A stretch of DNA of 64,000 nt from Agrobacterium tumefaciens (GCA_017744915.1 JAGIAH010000007.1:1-64000), one strand, 5' to 3'; shown: positions 17,647 to 27,240, numbered from the stretch's first letter. Numbers and translations: made by a program. The notes: generated from the letters alone by a model not told the origin.

Positions 17647-17667
17647 TCCCCGATATTTTCTCGGGGA
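17647..17667 (+). terminator. Hairpin after the glycosyltransferase gene
   Basis: TCCCCGA and TCGGGGA form a perfect 7-bp stem around TATTTTC, six bases after the stop codon. No T-tract follows, so it may mark the 3' end without being a strong intrinsic terminator. The rest of 17668-17830 shows nothing recognisable. Confidence 0.4.
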
Positions 17668-17830
17668 ACGGTGGACGAAACGGTGCGGGAGTGTCACAAG
17701 GCGATCAGGACGCGACTGCCGTTATCTTTAGAACGGGGTCGGGCTGCTGATTGACGTCAGGCGGCTGCCGCGAGAACACGCTGGCCGTCCTGTTTTTCAA
17801 CGATACACCGCCAGCCACAGAGATGCCGCT

Positions 17831-18442
17831 TCAGGACAAAGGAAGAAGCTCTTTTTGCTGGGCCGTGCACCATTCGTTGATCTTCTCGACAACATCCTTT
17901 GACGCCATCGGCAAGGCACTGCTGGGTATGACGACCACCGTGCCGTGGAAAACCAGCACCAGACTGTCCGGCGGCGTGATGGCAAGATGATAACGTGCCC
18001 AGCTCAGCTGCACGGTGTCCAGTCGTGTGACCTGCTTATAGCCCTGGGGCCCGATCTCGACCTGTATTTGAGGTGAATACATCAGCTCATGGGCGATATT
18101 CCAGTGTGCCAGGGTCTCGTAATAGGATTTCATCTCCCATCTCGAGCCCCGCCAGATAATGAACCAGACGGCGAGAGCCACAAACGGTGCGGGCGCAAAA
18201 ACCCAATAACCGACCACCGGCCAGACGCCCGGAAACCACGGCAAACTCAGGGAATAGATGAAACCGGCAGCCAGTCCCGCAAATATCGAGAGCCTGACTC
18301 TTTCCGTGGCAAAATGGCGAGCCCAGGACCTGTCGAAAATCATGCTGTAATTTTCATAGGCCTGATTTTGATAGCCGTAGACATAAGCGGGAACATGTTT
18401 CGGGTCTGGTGTGAAGCTTATTGAAATGGTGTCATCGGCCAT
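17831..18442 (-). CDS. YcxB-like membrane protein
   Basis: This 203-residue protein has an N-terminal cytoplasmic part (MADDTISISFTPDPKHVPAYVYGYQNQ), two membrane segments at roughly residues 52-95, and a C-terminal soluble domain. The domain (HWNIAHELMYSPQIQVEIGPQ through LVFHGTVVVIPSSALP and the closing amphipathic helix) matches the YcxB-like C-terminal fold, a small domain of unknown function with a bacterial PH-like look. The start at 18442 was chosen because the extension to 18544 is Cys/Arg-rich and unlike the family. It follows the DUF2026 gene by 121 bases on the same strand. No function can be assigned. Confidence 0.7.
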   Translation of the reverse strand: MADDTISISFTPDPKHVPAYVYGYQNQAYENYSMIFDRSWARHFATERVRLSIFAGLAAGFIYSLSLPWFPGVWPVVGYWVFAPAPFVALAVWFIIWRGSRWEMKSYYETLAHWNIAHELMYSPQIQVEIGPQGYKQVTRLDTVQLSWARYHLAITPPDSLVLVFHGTVVVIPSSALPMASKDVVEKINEWCTAQQKELLPLS

Positions 18443-18563
18443 AGCACACGTCGATCCCGTCCCTGTTGCAGCCCGGTCTTTGTAACAGCTATTGGCCCTT
18501 TTAATCAAAAGGCGTTTTGCTGCCAAAACCGTCGCGATCACCATCCTGCGGCGGAATCTGCCG

Positions 18564-19172
18564 TCACCAGGCTCCAGTCAGCATTTCACCGGAAAGCGGC
18601 ACGGTCCGCGCCTTGCCGTCCCGGTCGGTCACCGAAAGCGATGCGGCCATCTGCTTGGGGGATTTGCGGAACCAGTTGGCGGCAACGCTCGCCATATCGC
18701 CGATCATTGCGTGCTTGTGCCAGTCGGCAAAGCGCCTGGCTGTCGCTTCGGGCTCGGAGCGATAGAAGAAATCACCCGATTGCCCGAGATCGTTGATCGA
18801 GGCCGCCATGGCCGAGAGCGGCCGCTGGAACATCTTTGCCGGCACCGCAAGCGCATCCGCACCCTCAGAAAAAGCGGGCGCCATGAAATCGATAGCCCAG
18901 CCGTCGGCCTCGACCCAGCAATGGAAATTCTCACCCGCACCCGTCACATAACCGTCTTCGCGATGATCTGCGAACAACAGGACCTTTCCGCCAAGATTAT
19001 AGGCGGCAAGCCCACCCTTCGGCACCGCCTTCACCTTGTAATGCTGCTGCAGGATGAAAGCACCGAAGGTGCTGAAATACATGGAGGCCGAGGCGGGATC
19101 GGCATTCTGGCTGATGAGCAGGCTGTTGATGACCCGGTAAATCCGGTGATAGTCGGTCTGCTTGATCAGCAT
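18564..19172 (-). CDS. DUF2026 family protein
   Basis: This is a 202-residue soluble protein without signal peptide. The N-terminus (KQTDYHRIYRVINSLL, then ADPASASMYFSTFGAFIL) and the central FHCWVEADGWAIDFMAP are what I recognise as DUF2026. The His84 and Asp95 positions in that central motif look like the His-Asp part of a papain- or transglutaminase-type active site; the corresponding upstream Cys is not obvious because residue 31 is Met. So enzymatic activity is uncertain. It precedes the YcxB-like gene on the same strand and is separated from der by a mosaic repeat. Confidence 0.72.
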   Translation of the reverse strand: MLIKQTDYHRIYRVINSLLISQNADPASASMYFSTFGAFILQQHYKVKAVPKGGLAAYNLGGKVLLFADHREDGYVTGAGENFHCWVEADGWAIDFMAPAFSEGADALAVPAKMFQRPLSAMAASINDLGQSGDFFYRSEPEATARRFADWHKHAMIGDMASVAANWFRKSPKQMAASLSVTDRDGKARTVPLSGEMLTGAW

Positions 19173-19221
19173 GGTCTTTTACTCTTCAAACACGTGTCGT
19201 TGGGCGAGCGTCCGCCGCTTG

Positions 19222-19345
19222 TTTCTTCTCCCCGCCGGGGAGAAGTCCGCGGCAGCGGGATGAGGGGGCGACGGTTGAGATATACGGAGGGGTTGCCCCC
19301 TCATCCGGCCCTTCGGGCCACCTTCTCCCCCACGGGGAGAAGAAA
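19222..19345 (-). repeat. RIME-like intergenic mosaic element, copy A
   Basis: This 124-bp element has a hairpin at each end (CTTCTCCCC/GGGGAGAAG types) and inverted inner arms GGGATGAGGGGGC and GCCCCCTCATCC. It matches the elements at 26304, 38853 and 56069 but is reversed: here the CCGCGGCAGCGGG arm is on the left and GGCCCTTCGGGCC on the right. It lies between der and the DUF2026 gene. Confidence 0.9.
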
Positions 19346-19381
19346 TACGCCGCAACGCCGTGCCTCAAAACCGAAGGCCGG

Positions 19382-20812
19382 TCACCGCCGCTTCTTGGCC
19401 TTGCTCTCGAACGGATTGTCCGAGCCACGATAATGCACGCGGATCGGCACGCCCGGCATGTCGAAATCCTTGCGCAGGCCATTGACCAGATAACGCGTAT
19501 AGCTCTCCGGGATAGCCTCCGGCCGGGTGCAGGAGATCATGAAGGCCGGCGGACGGGCCTTCACCTGCGTCATGTATTTCAGCTTCAGGCGGCGGCCGGA
19601 AACGGCCGGCGGCGGATGCTGCGTGGTCTGCGCATCCAGCCAGCGGTTGAGCCTTGCCGTGGAGATGCGGCGGTTCCAGACCTTGTCCGTATCAATGATG
19701 TTCTGCATCAGCCGGTCGAGGCCATAACCCGTCTGGCCGGAGATCGGCACGGCGCGGATGCCACGTGCCTGCGGCAAGAGACGCTCGGTCTTCTCGCGCA
19801 GGTCGGCCAGATAGGCCTGCGGGTCTTCGACCAGATCCCACTTGTTGAAGGCGAGCACGGCGGCGCGGCCTTCGCGGATGACGAGATCGACCAGTTGCAG
19901 GTCCTGCTTTTCGAACGGGATGGTGCTGTCGAACACGATGACGACGGTTTCCGCAAAACGGATGGAGCGCAGCGAATCCGCGACCGAGAGCTTTTCCAGC
20001 TTCTCCGTCACCTTGGCCTTGCGGCGCATGCCGGCAGTGTCGAACATCTTGATGGTGCGGCCACGCCAGTCCCATTCGACCGAGATACTGTCGCGGGTAA
20101 TGCCGGCTTCCGGGCCGGTCAAAAGCCGGTCTTCACCGAGGAAGCGGTTGATGAGCGTCGACTTGCCCGCATTCGGCCGGCCGATGATGGCAACGCGCAG
20201 CGGCTTGGTCTCGTCATAAACCGGCTCTTCGTCTTCCTCTTCCTCGCTGCCAGGCTCAGTGCGCGGAAGCACAATATCCGTCTCCGCCTCATCCACCTCG
20301 GGCGGGAAGGCCACGTCTTCGCCGATTGCCTCGACGATAGCGTCGCGCAGGTCGATCATGCCCTGGCCGTGTTCGGCCGAAATCGGGCAGGGATCACCGA
20401 GACCGAGCGTGAAGGCATCGTAGAAACCGGCATCGGAACCGCGCGCTTCGGACTTGTTGGCCACCAGCACCACCGGCTTGCCGCGACGGCGCAGCATTTC
20501 CGCCAGCGTCTCGTCGGCCGGCGTCAGGCCCGCCTTGGCGTCCACGACGAACAGCGTCACATCGGCATCGTCGATCGCCGCTTCGGTCTGCGCCCACATG
20601 CGGCCCTGAAGCGTTTCCGGCCCGGATTGCTCCAGACCGGCGGTATCGATGATGGTGAAACGCAGGTCAACGAGCTTCGCCTCGCCGGGGCGGCGGTCGC
20701 GGGTCACGCCCGGCGTGTCATCCACCAAGGCCAGTTTCTTTCCGACCAGACGGTTGAAAAGCGTGGACTTGCCGACATTGGGGCGCCCGACTATGGCGAC
20801 GGTGAAGCTCAT
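19382..20812 (-). CDS. der: Ribosome-assembly GTPase Der (EngA)
   Basis: This 476-residue essential GTPase acts in 50S ribosomal subunit maturation. It has two tandem GTP-binding domains. The first has [22 protein letters not shown] and NKSE. The second, from about residue 207, has [22 protein letters not shown] and NKWD. An acidic linker rich in Glu (about 185-200) joins them. The C-terminal KH-like domain runs from about 390 to [11 protein letters not shown]. The end is basic (SKAKKRR). A YfgM-like gene lies 134 bases upstream on the same strand, an arrangement known from other Proteobacteria, but bamB, which usually sits between them, is missing. Confidence 0.97.
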   Translation of the reverse strand: MSFTVAIVGRPNVGKSTLFNRLVGKKLALVDDTPGVTRDRRPGEAKLVDLRFTIIDTAGLEQSGPETLQGRMWAQTEAAIDDADVTLFVVDAKAGLTPADETLAEMLRRRGKPVVLVANKSEARGSDAGFYDAFTLGLGDPCPISAEHGQGMIDLRDAIVEAIGEDVAFPPEVDEAETDIVLPRTEPGSEEEEDEEPVYDETKPLRVAIIGRPNAGKSTLINRFLGEDRLLTGPEAGITRDSISVEWDWRGRTIKMFDTAGMRRKAKVTEKLEKLSVADSLRSIRFAETVVIVFDSTIPFEKQDLQLVDLVIREGRAAVLAFNKWDLVEDPQAYLADLREKTERLLPQARGIRAVPISGQTGYGLDRLMQNIIDTDKVWNRRISTARLNRWLDAQTTQHPPPAVSGRRLKLKYMTQVKARPPAFMISCTRPEAIPESYTRYLVNGLRKDFDMPGVPIRVHYRGSDNPFESKAKKRR

Positions 20813-20946
20813 TGATCTCGGTTCCTTGAAGCAAGTCTGCCCAAAACGTTATCTGTTTTGGGCAAAGGACATGCGTAAAATAAAGAGTTGGATCGCTTTG
20901 GCAATGCGAAGAAATGCCGGGGCGATCTCGCGTGGCGAGGCGACGT

Positions 20947-21618
20947 TTAGGCAGCCTTGCCCGAAGCGGTGATATTGTCGAGCATGATCTGCGCGCGGTT
21001 CGTCACGTTGCGCGGGGCCTGCGTGTCGCTGATAATCTGCTCGAACCATTGTTTGGCCTTGGCGAAATCGCCAGCCTTGTAGGCAGCAAGACCCAGAGCC
21101 TCACGCGCGGAAGCGCGCATGGTCTGGCCTTCGGCGCTGAGCGGCTCGGCCAGCGCAACGACCTGATCATAGGTGCCGTTGTCAACCAGCAGCCAGGCGG
21201 CGCGCACCTTGGCCGTATCGCGGAAGACCTGCGGCGCGGAAGTGTCGTTGCCGATGGCGGTGAAGGCGGCAATCGCGCCAGCCGCATCGCCCTTCTGCGA
21301 AAGCAGCGTGGCGGAACGGAATTTCGCCAGAACCGGATAATTGCCGTGACCGGAGGTTTCGAGATCGGCGAAGGCCTTCAGTGCCTCATCCGTCTTGTTT
21401 TCCGAAGCAAGCTTCAGCGCCGCCAGGAACTGGTCGCCAGAGTTGGACGCGCGGCTGGTGTTCCAATATTCGTAAATACCGGCGCCGGCGGCACCAACAA
21501 CCACGAGAATGGCCGCACCCACGACCACGATACCGTACCGCCCCCAGAAGCGCGACAGCTGCTCGGAGCGGATCTGCTCGTTCACTTCGCGGATAAAGGT
21601 ATCATTTTCGTTTGCCAT
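20947..21618 (-). CDS. YfgM-like tetratricopeptide protein, ancillary SecYEG/BAM-associated
   Basis: This 223-residue protein has a short cytoplasmic N-terminus with the conserved TFIREVNEQIRSEQ, one membrane segment (about residues 28-50) and a periplasmic helical-repeat domain (AKFRSATLLSQKGDAAGA, REALGLAAYKAGDFAKA). This is the plan of E. coli YfgM, which associates with SecYEG and periplasmic chaperones. The ATG at 21618 has GGAG at the right distance; the longer frame to 21699 does not. It precedes der. The link to protein translocation is inferred from family and synteny. Confidence 0.82.
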   Translation of the reverse strand: MANENDTFIREVNEQIRSEQLSRFWGRYGIVVVGAAILVVVGAAGAGIYEYWNTSRASNSGDQFLAALKLASENKTDEALKAFADLETSGHGNYPVLAKFRSATLLSQKGDAAGAIAAFTAIGNDTSAPQVFRDTAKVRAAWLLVDNGTYDQVVALAEPLSAEGQTMRASAREALGLAAYKAGDFAKAKQWFEQIISDTQAPRNVTNRAQIMLDNITASGKAA

Positions 21619-21772
21619 CAAATTCTCCGTTACCCGCGCGGAGATCGTTTCCGATCCATCCGTTCGCGGACATACCAAGCCGCTTACCCGGATCAGCAAA
21701 AAGCGGCCGACCGGGTCTTGGTCGGCCTTCTAGCCTATTTTGCCTGATATGTAAGGGGGAAACGTTGATTTC

Positions 21773-22357
21773 CTACATCGCGATGGGCTGAACGCCGATC
21801 AACCATTCGTGCAGTTTCAGGATGAAAGCACCCCAGAGAACGATGCCACCGACAATGGCGATAAGATCATAGCGGCCTGAAACGAAGTCGCGGACCACCT
21901 TTTCGCCTGCCCTTTCCCGCCGCTTCAGCGAAATCCGCATCACCACACCCCAGGCGAGGAACGATGCGAAGAGCAGGATCGAGGACGTCTCGCCATTGGC
22001 CAGAAGATGCGCGAGCGCCCAGATCTTGACCGAAAGAACCATCGGATGCTTGGTCTTGGTTGCGATATGGCCAGCCGGGATAAGGCTGGCGACCAGGCAG
22101 ATCATCGCCAGCAGCATCAAGGTCACGGCGATGTGGCTCATCCAGACCGGCGGATACCAGAGCATGCCCGTCTCCTGCCGCGCTTCGCCGAAGGCATAGA
22201 TGACGAGGCCGAGCGTGATGAGGCTGACGAGGGAATAAACGCCCTTGAAGGGTCCCTCCCCCATCGTTGCGATCATGCGGGTGCGAAATTGCGGTGCGAC
22301 CACCTTCAAAAGATGGGTCAGCAGGAACAAGGCAAGACAGAGTGCGAGAAAAATCAT
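21773..22357 (-). CDS. NnrU family membrane protein
   Basis: This 194-residue polytopic protein has about five membrane segments and the family landmarks HLLKVVAPQFRTRM, NGETSSILLFASFLAWG and a conserved His in WALAHLLANG. NnrU was named from denitrification loci, where it is thought to affect nitrite and nitric oxide metabolism; related isoprenoid-cyclase-like folds occur in the same superfamily. No denitrification enzyme is next to it. The only possible link in the window is the distant pseudoazurin. It diverges from the polysaccharide deacetylase gene across 150 bases. Confidence 0.88.
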   Translation of the reverse strand: MIFLALCLALFLLTHLLKVVAPQFRTRMIATMGEGPFKGVYSLVSLITLGLVIYAFGEARQETGMLWYPPVWMSHIAVTLMLLAMICLVASLIPAGHIATKTKHPMVLSVKIWALAHLLANGETSSILLFASFLAWGVVMRISLKRRERAGEKVVRDFVSGRYDLIAIVGGIVLWGAFILKLHEWLIGVQPIAM

Positions 22358-22507
22358 GGAACACGGTCCCCCGATGGAACGAATGCGGCCCTATCACCGC
22401 AGCTAAGAACAGGAATTAGGCTGAAAGTCATGAAAACGCCAGACTATTCAAAGCTTCGCCTTATTCCACCCGCAAAAGGCCACGGTGTTTCATATGACGG
22501 ATAACTG

Positions 22508-23491
22508 ATGTTTCGCCCCTTTGCCGCTTTTTCCCTGTCGCTTCTCGCCGCCCTTCCCACTCTTGCGCAAGAGGCTGAGAAGCCGAAGCAGCTCGTCATC
22601 GTCTCCTTCGACGGTGCGGGCGACAATACGCTGTGGGAAAGAAGCCGGGCGACGGCAAAGCAGGTCGGCGCGCATTTCACCTATTTTCTCGCCTGTACGC
22701 TGGTGATGGACAGGAAGACCAGCGCCAAGACCTATCAGGGCCCCGGCCAGAAGGCCGGCCGCTCCAATGTCGGTTTCGGCCAGTCGCCGGAAGAGGTGGA
22801 GACGAGGCTTAGAAACATCTGGGCGGCCTATCGCGAAGGCAACGAGATCGCCAACCACACCTGCGGCCATTTCGATGGCGGGCAATGGTCCGCCGAGCAA
22901 TGGGACGGCGAATTCACCACCTTCACCAGCACGCTGGAAAATGCCTGGCAGATGATCGGCAAGAAGGGCGAAGAGCCTGAAGGCTGGCGCGACATGGTGA
23001 AGAACATCAACGGCTTCCGTGCACCCTATCTCTCGCAGGGATCGGCGCTGACCGCCGCGCAGAAAAAGCACCATTTCGTTTACGACGCCACCAGCATCAC
23101 CAAGGGGCCGGAATGGCCGGTGGAGCGCGAAGGCATCCAGCATTTCGGCCTGCCGCTCATTCCCGAAGGTCCGGGCAACCGGCCGATCATCGCCATGGAC
23201 TACAATCTCTTCATCCGCCACTCCATCGGCGTCGAAACGCCGGATCGTGCCGGGGAATTCGAGGAGCGCGCCTATACGGCCTTCCGCAACGCTTTCGACA
23301 GGCAATATAATGGCGAGCGCATTCCGCTGCAGATGGGCTTTCACTTCGTGAAGATGAATGGCGGCGCCTATTGGAACGCCTATGAGCGGCTGCTGCGAGA
23401 AGTCTGCCAGAAGCAGGATGTGGCCTGTGTGAGCTATGCCGAGGCGATGCCGATGATCGAGGCGCGCAAGAAGCAGAAGACCGAGGGCTGA
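22508..23491 (+). CDS. Exported polysaccharide deacetylase family protein
   Basis: This 327-residue protein has a signal peptide (residues 1-20, ending TLAQ) and a NodB-type carbohydrate esterase 4 fold. The metal-binding Asp region is SFDGAGDN instead of the usual TFDDGP, and the His pair is in NHTCGHFDG. NGFRAPYLSQG corresponds to motif 3 and MGFHFVKMNGGAYW carries a late His. It should remove N- or O-acetyl groups from a cell-wall or capsular polymer in the periplasm. The altered first motif marks a divergent subgroup. The coding region ends before a bidirectional terminator. Confidence 0.82.
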   Translation: MFRPFAAFSLSLLAALPTLAQEAEKPKQLVIVSFDGAGDNTLWERSRATAKQVGAHFTYFLACTLVMDRKTSAKTYQGPGQKAGRSNVGFGQSPEEVETRLRNIWAAYREGNEIANHTCGHFDGGQWSAEQWDGEFTTFTSTLENAWQMIGKKGEEPEGWRDMVKNINGFRAPYLSQGSALTAAQKKHHFVYDATSITKGPEWPVEREGIQHFGLPLIPEGPGNRPIIAMDYNLFIRHSIGVETPDRAGEFEERAYTAFRNAFDRQYNGERIPLQMGFHFVKMNGGAYWNAYERLLREVCQKQDVACVSYAEAMPMIEARKKQKTEG

Positions 23492-23507
23492 ATCTTCTCA
23501 GCTTATG

Positions 23508-23535
23508 AAAAAGGCGGCCAATTGGCCGCCTTTTT
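23508..23535. terminator. Bidirectional intrinsic terminator
   Basis: GGCGGCCAATTGGCCGCC is a perfect 18-bp palindrome flanked by five A residues on the left and five T residues on the right. It therefore has a U-tract on both strands. It separates the convergent deacetylase and bacA genes and can serve both. Confidence 0.95.
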
Positions 23536-23541
23536 GTTTGT

Positions 23542-24819
23542 TCAGGGGCGGTTGGCCGCCAGCTCACCTTCTTCCGCTTCGCGGCGCAGATAACGCATGT
23601 CAATATCCGGCAGCGGCTTGTCATCGATCGCAGCTTCAAAGGCCACAAGGCGCTTGTGGATGGAAAGCAGCTCGATGATCGTCGACCAGTAGTTCACCAG
23701 ATACTGGAAGGAGTTGCTGACCTCACCGAATGCCGTCGCGATCTGCTGCCAGATACCCATGGTGATGCGCCCGGCAACAAATGTCGGGATGAGGATGAAG
23801 TTCAGGAAGATCGCGTCGAGCTGGCCGTAGGAATAACGCGCAACGTTGAAATAGAGGTAGTGCCAGTACATGCGGAAATAGTTTTTCCGCACATTGGAGA
23901 ACAGCTCCCGCACTGTTACGGGATCGGCCCGATCGGCATGGTCTTCGCCATAAACCAATTCCTTGCGATAGGCGGCCTCCACACGCTGGTTGCGGAAGTT
24001 AAGGCCCGGCAGCTTGATGCCGGCGAGCGCCAAAAGCGCGGTGCCGAAGATCGACCAGATGATCGCCAGCCAGAACAGCGCATGCGGAATGGCGCCAATG
24101 ACCGGCAGGTCGCCGACATGTTCGGACATGCGGAACAGAAGCGGCAGGAAGACCACCAGCGTCATGACGGAATTGATGAGCGTGACGCCCAGCCCTTCGA
24201 GAATATTGGCAAACCGCATCGTATCCTCCTGGATACGCTGGGATGCACCCTCGATATGGCGCAGCTTGTCCCATTTCGACATGTAATAGTCGTTCATGGC
24301 CGTGCGCCAGCGGAACACATAATGGTTGGTGAAGAAGGCCGTCACCACATTCATCACCACGCCGACAGCACCGATCTCGAGGAACTTGAGCTGATAGTCA
24401 TAGAACTGACCGGCCGTCACATCGCCCTGCTTGGAAAGCGCATTCTGCAGGAGATCGAAGAACGGGCCGCGCCAGTTGTTCAGCGCCACGGAAACCTGCA
24501 CCGCGAAATAGGCGATGAAAATGATGAAGGCCGAGCCCCAGATGGACCATGCGGTCCAGGGATGATCCTTGGCGACCACCTGCCATGTTATGCCGAATAT
24601 GGCGACGAAGATGGTGAAGTAGAGATAGAACCACAGATTGTCGGGCGAGAAGAAATAGGCAAGCCCGATGGGTGCTGTCTGTCCTGCTGCAAGCGGCGGC
24701 AGGCCAATGGCCGCGCCGATCTGCGGGCCGACACTGTACCAGACAACGATGCACACGATTGTCCACAGCGCGGCCGACGTGAAGAAGATTTTCGGTTTGG
24801 GGAAGAAGGAATGAAACAC
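23542..24819 (-). CDS. bacA: SbmA/BacA-family peptide uptake transporter
   Basis: This 425-residue inner-membrane protein belongs to the SbmA/BacA family of proton-driven peptide importers. It has an ABC-transporter-like membrane fold (about seven hydrophobic segments) but no ATPase domain. Family landmarks include FFTNHYVFRWRTAMNDYYMSKW, the following RIQEDTMRF, and the C-terminal EVSNSFQYLVNYWSTIIELLSI. Length fits BacA. In Sinorhizobium and Brucella BacA is needed for long-term host infection, affects very-long-chain fatty acid lipid A and imports Pro-rich and NCR peptides. In a free-living or plant-pathogenic host its natural substrates are less clear. It is a single gene. Confidence 0.93.
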   Translation of the reverse strand: MFHSFFPKPKIFFTSAALWTIVCIVVWYSVGPQIGAAIGLPPLAAGQTAPIGLAYFFSPDNLWFYLYFTIFVAIFGITWQVVAKDHPWTAWSIWGSAFIIFIAYFAVQVSVALNNWRGPFFDLLQNALSKQGDVTAGQFYDYQLKFLEIGAVGVVMNVVTAFFTNHYVFRWRTAMNDYYMSKWDKLRHIEGASQRIQEDTMRFANILEGLGVTLINSVMTLVVFLPLLFRMSEHVGDLPVIGAIPHALFWLAIIWSIFGTALLALAGIKLPGLNFRNQRVEAAYRKELVYGEDHADRADPVTVRELFSNVRKNYFRMYWHYLYFNVARYSYGQLDAIFLNFILIPTFVAGRITMGIWQQIATAFGEVSNSFQYLVNYWSTIIELLSIHKRLVAFEAAIDDKPLPDIDMRYLRREAEEGELAANRP

Positions 24820-25000
24820 GTTTCGAACTCACGCGCGTTTGAAATCAGCCATTATTGGCGAAGCACTTATTGGCCCGAACCTAGGGCAGAAATTTGTGCA
24901 CAGCAACGGAGAAGCGCTGACCTTAACAAGATGTAAGGCGAAGTTGACGAAACGAACCGTGATGAAACACCGGTGAAATACCGAAAAGACGACCGATGGC

Positions 25001-26191
25001 CTAGCGCCGCCCTTCCATGGCAAGCACCGGCAGCATCAGGAGAATACTGACAACGAGCACGGCGGAAGCGAGAATGCTGGGGGCGGTGAAACTTCCCGTT
25101 ACCTCGGCAATCCAGCCGGCGGCCAGAGGCCCGACGATCTGGCCCGTGCCGAAGGCGGCCGTCATCAGAGCAAAGGCACGACGCGGGCTCGGACCGGCAA
25201 ATTCCCGCCCGAGCTGCAGGCCATAGGCGGTGATGACCATGAAGGTCAGCCCGAGAAGCAGGCCGCCGGCCAGCACGCCGGCCACCGGCGGCAGCATAAC
25301 GGAGGCGAAGACACCCACGGCCTCGACGGCGAGAACGATCACGAAAGCCCGCTTCAACCCCTGCGACTTCAGGACCGGTTTCCAGAGGAAAAGCGAAACG
25401 GCGGCGGCACAGCCGGTGATGAACCACGCGAGAAACTCCACCAAAGCACCGGCGGCGGCCATGCGGGCGATCGCCACGATGAAGGTTGCGGTAATGACGT
25501 AACCGAAACCGAACAGCCCATAGGCCAGCGTCGTCAGGAACAGCGGCCGCGTCCAGCTAAGCGGCGGCTCCGCTGCGGAAGATGCATGCCGCGGCGGGCC
25601 TGCGGGCAGCACCCGGAAGACGAGAAGGAATGTGACGAAGGAAAAGACGGCACCGGCGATCCACTCCTCTCTCCAGGAGGATCCGCCGCCATCAAAAACC
25701 ACACCGATCAGATAGACCACCAGCGATGAAATCGCGACGCCGGCACCGACACCGCCATAATGCAGCGCCTGCACACTATCCCGGCCGGCTTTTGCGGCAT
25801 GGCCGATGACGATCTGCGAGGTGAAGATCATGGTCATTGCACTGGCAACGCCGGCCAGAAACCGGATGACGACGAAGGCCGCAACCGAATTGACGGCAGC
25901 CATGGCCAACAGCAGCGCAGCCGTGGAAAACAGGCCGCAAAGGGCAACCAGCCGCTCCCGCCCAGAGCCCCATGAATAGGCGGCGAGAACCGCACCTGCC
26001 AGATAACCGGCGAAATTTCCCGCCGCGACAATTCCGGCATCCCCCGCCGAGAGCGGCACATCGGCCATCATGCCGGGCAGGATGGGGGTAAAGGAAAAAC
26101 GGCCGAAACCCATGGCGGAGGCCATCATGAGGGCGCCTGCGAAACCGAGCGCGGTCAGATGTGTGGCGGAAAGTGGCTTGTCGATGCTCAT
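25001..26191 (-). CDS. MFS transporter, YbfB/YjiJ family
   Basis: This 396-residue protein has twelve predicted membrane helices and the YbfB/YjiJ signature near the N-terminus (MGFGRFSFTPILPGMM), with GNFAGYLAGAVLAA in helix 2. MFS proteins of this group are presumed exporters of small molecules, but the substrate is not known. The gene is monocistronic: a 181-base gap follows toward bacA, and a RIME-like element lies upstream toward map. No regulator is adjacent. Confidence 0.85.
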   Translation of the reverse strand: MSIDKPLSATHLTALGFAGALMMASAMGFGRFSFTPILPGMMADVPLSAGDAGIVAAGNFAGYLAGAVLAAYSWGSGRERLVALCGLFSTAALLLAMAAVNSVAAFVVIRFLAGVASAMTMIFTSQIVIGHAAKAGRDSVQALHYGGVGAGVAISSLVVYLIGVVFDGGGSSWREEWIAGAVFSFVTFLLVFRVLPAGPPRHASSAAEPPLSWTRPLFLTTLAYGLFGFGYVITATFIVAIARMAAAGALVEFLAWFITGCAAAVSLFLWKPVLKSQGLKRAFVIVLAVEAVGVFASVMLPPVAGVLAGGLLLGLTFMVITAYGLQLGREFAGPSPRRAFALMTAAFGTGQIVGPLAAGWIAEVTGSFTAPSILASAVLVVSILLMLPVLAMEGRR

Positions 26192-26303
26192 GCGTGGCTT
26201 ATCGCAACCGGGCGGATAAGCGACAAACGAGTTATTTTGATCGGCGTTATAAGCGGTCTTTATGTCACGGAGCGAGCATCGATACGCTCCGGTGTCGCCG
26301 CTT

Positions 26304-26428
26304 GTTTCTTCTCCCCGCCGGGGAGAAGGTGGCCCGAAGGGTCGGATGAGGGGGAAACGTTGCCGAATATCTCGAACCTCGCCCCCTCATCCCGCTGCCG
26401 CGGACTTCTCCCCCTCGGAGAGAAGAAA
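26304..26428 (+). repeat. RIME-like intergenic mosaic element, copy B
   Basis: This copy has end hairpins TTCTCCCC/GGGGAGAA at both ends, the left arm GGTGGCCCGAAGGGTCGG and right arm CCCGCTGCCGCGG. It has the same orientation as copies at 38853 and 56069. It lies between the MFS gene and map, both on the minus strand. Confidence 0.9.
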
Positions 26429-26487
26429 CACGCTGCAACCACTCGCTCCAACGTAGGAGCGAGGGTGGCGGAGAGGCGGTTTAGCTG

Positions 26488-27240
26488 TCACTCAGCAAGC
26501 GTCAGCACCAGCGGCCCGTTCTTCGTTGCCACCACGGTATGCTCATATTGCACCGTCGGCGCGCTCGGATCGCTATAGAGCGTCCACGGATCATCGTCGC
26601 CATCCTCGGCCCAATAGGCGCCCGTCGAAAGAAACGGCTCGACGGTGAAGACCATGCCTTCCTGCATGATGCGCCGCTCGTCCTTGTCCGGCCAGGTCGC
26701 CAGTTCCTTTGGCTCCTCATGCAGCGACCGGCCAATGCCGTGGCTCGCCAGATTGGTGATCAGCGTATAGCGGTTCTTTTTGGCAAAAGCGCCGATGGCG
26801 TTGCCGATATCGGCGAAGGGCCGTCCGGTTTTCACCTGCTGCAGACCGGTCCACATGGCGCGCTTGCCATCGCGGCACAGTCGCTCGATTTCCTTTTTCA
26901 CCGGCGGCACGGCGAAAGACGAGCCCGTATCACCGAAAAAGCCGTTCTTCACCGCCGAGACATCGATATTGACGAGATCGCCCGCCCTGATGATGCGTGG
27001 CCCCGGAATGCCGTGGGCCACTTCCTCGTTAACGCTGATGCAGGTCGCGCCGGGAAACTTGTAGCAGAATTCCGGCGCCGATTGCGCATCGTTATCTTCC
27101 AGCACCTTGCGGCCGATCGCATCCAGCTCGGCCGTGGTGATGCCGGGTTCCAGCGCGTCCGCCATGGTCTGCATGGCGACCGCACACAGGCGGCCGATAT
27201 CCTTCAGCAGAACCAGTTCTTCTTCGGTGGAAATGACCAT
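26488..27240 (-). CDS. map: Methionine aminopeptidase type I
   Basis: This 250-residue enzyme removes the initiator methionine from nascent proteins. All five metal ligands of the pita-bread fold are present: D93, D104, H167, E201 and E233, with the substrate His at position 76 in EEVAHGIPG. There is no N-terminal zinc-finger or SH3 extension, so it is the short type I form. A 54-base gap separates it from the upstream luciferase-like monooxygenase gene on the same strand. It may be an additional copy to a housekeeping map elsewhere, but this cannot be judged here. Confidence 0.95.
   Translation of the reverse strand: MVISTEEELVLLKDIGRLCAVAMQTMADALEPGITTAELDAIGRKVLEDNDAQSAPEFCYKFPGATCISVNEEVAHGIPGPRIIRAGDLVNIDVSAVKNGFFGDTGSSFAVPPVKKEIERLCRDGKRAMWTGLQQVKTGRPFADIGNAIGAFAKKNRYTLITNLASHGIGRSLHEEPKELATWPDKDERRIMQEGMVFTVEPFLSTGAYWAEDGDDDPWTLYSDPSAPTVQYEHTVVATKNGPLVLTLAE

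Noticed and set aside
19222-19345. RIME-like element considered as a CRISPR or transposon end
   Set aside because: No spacer-repeat periodicity, no transposase and no flanking direct repeats; its structure matches dispersed mosaic elements.
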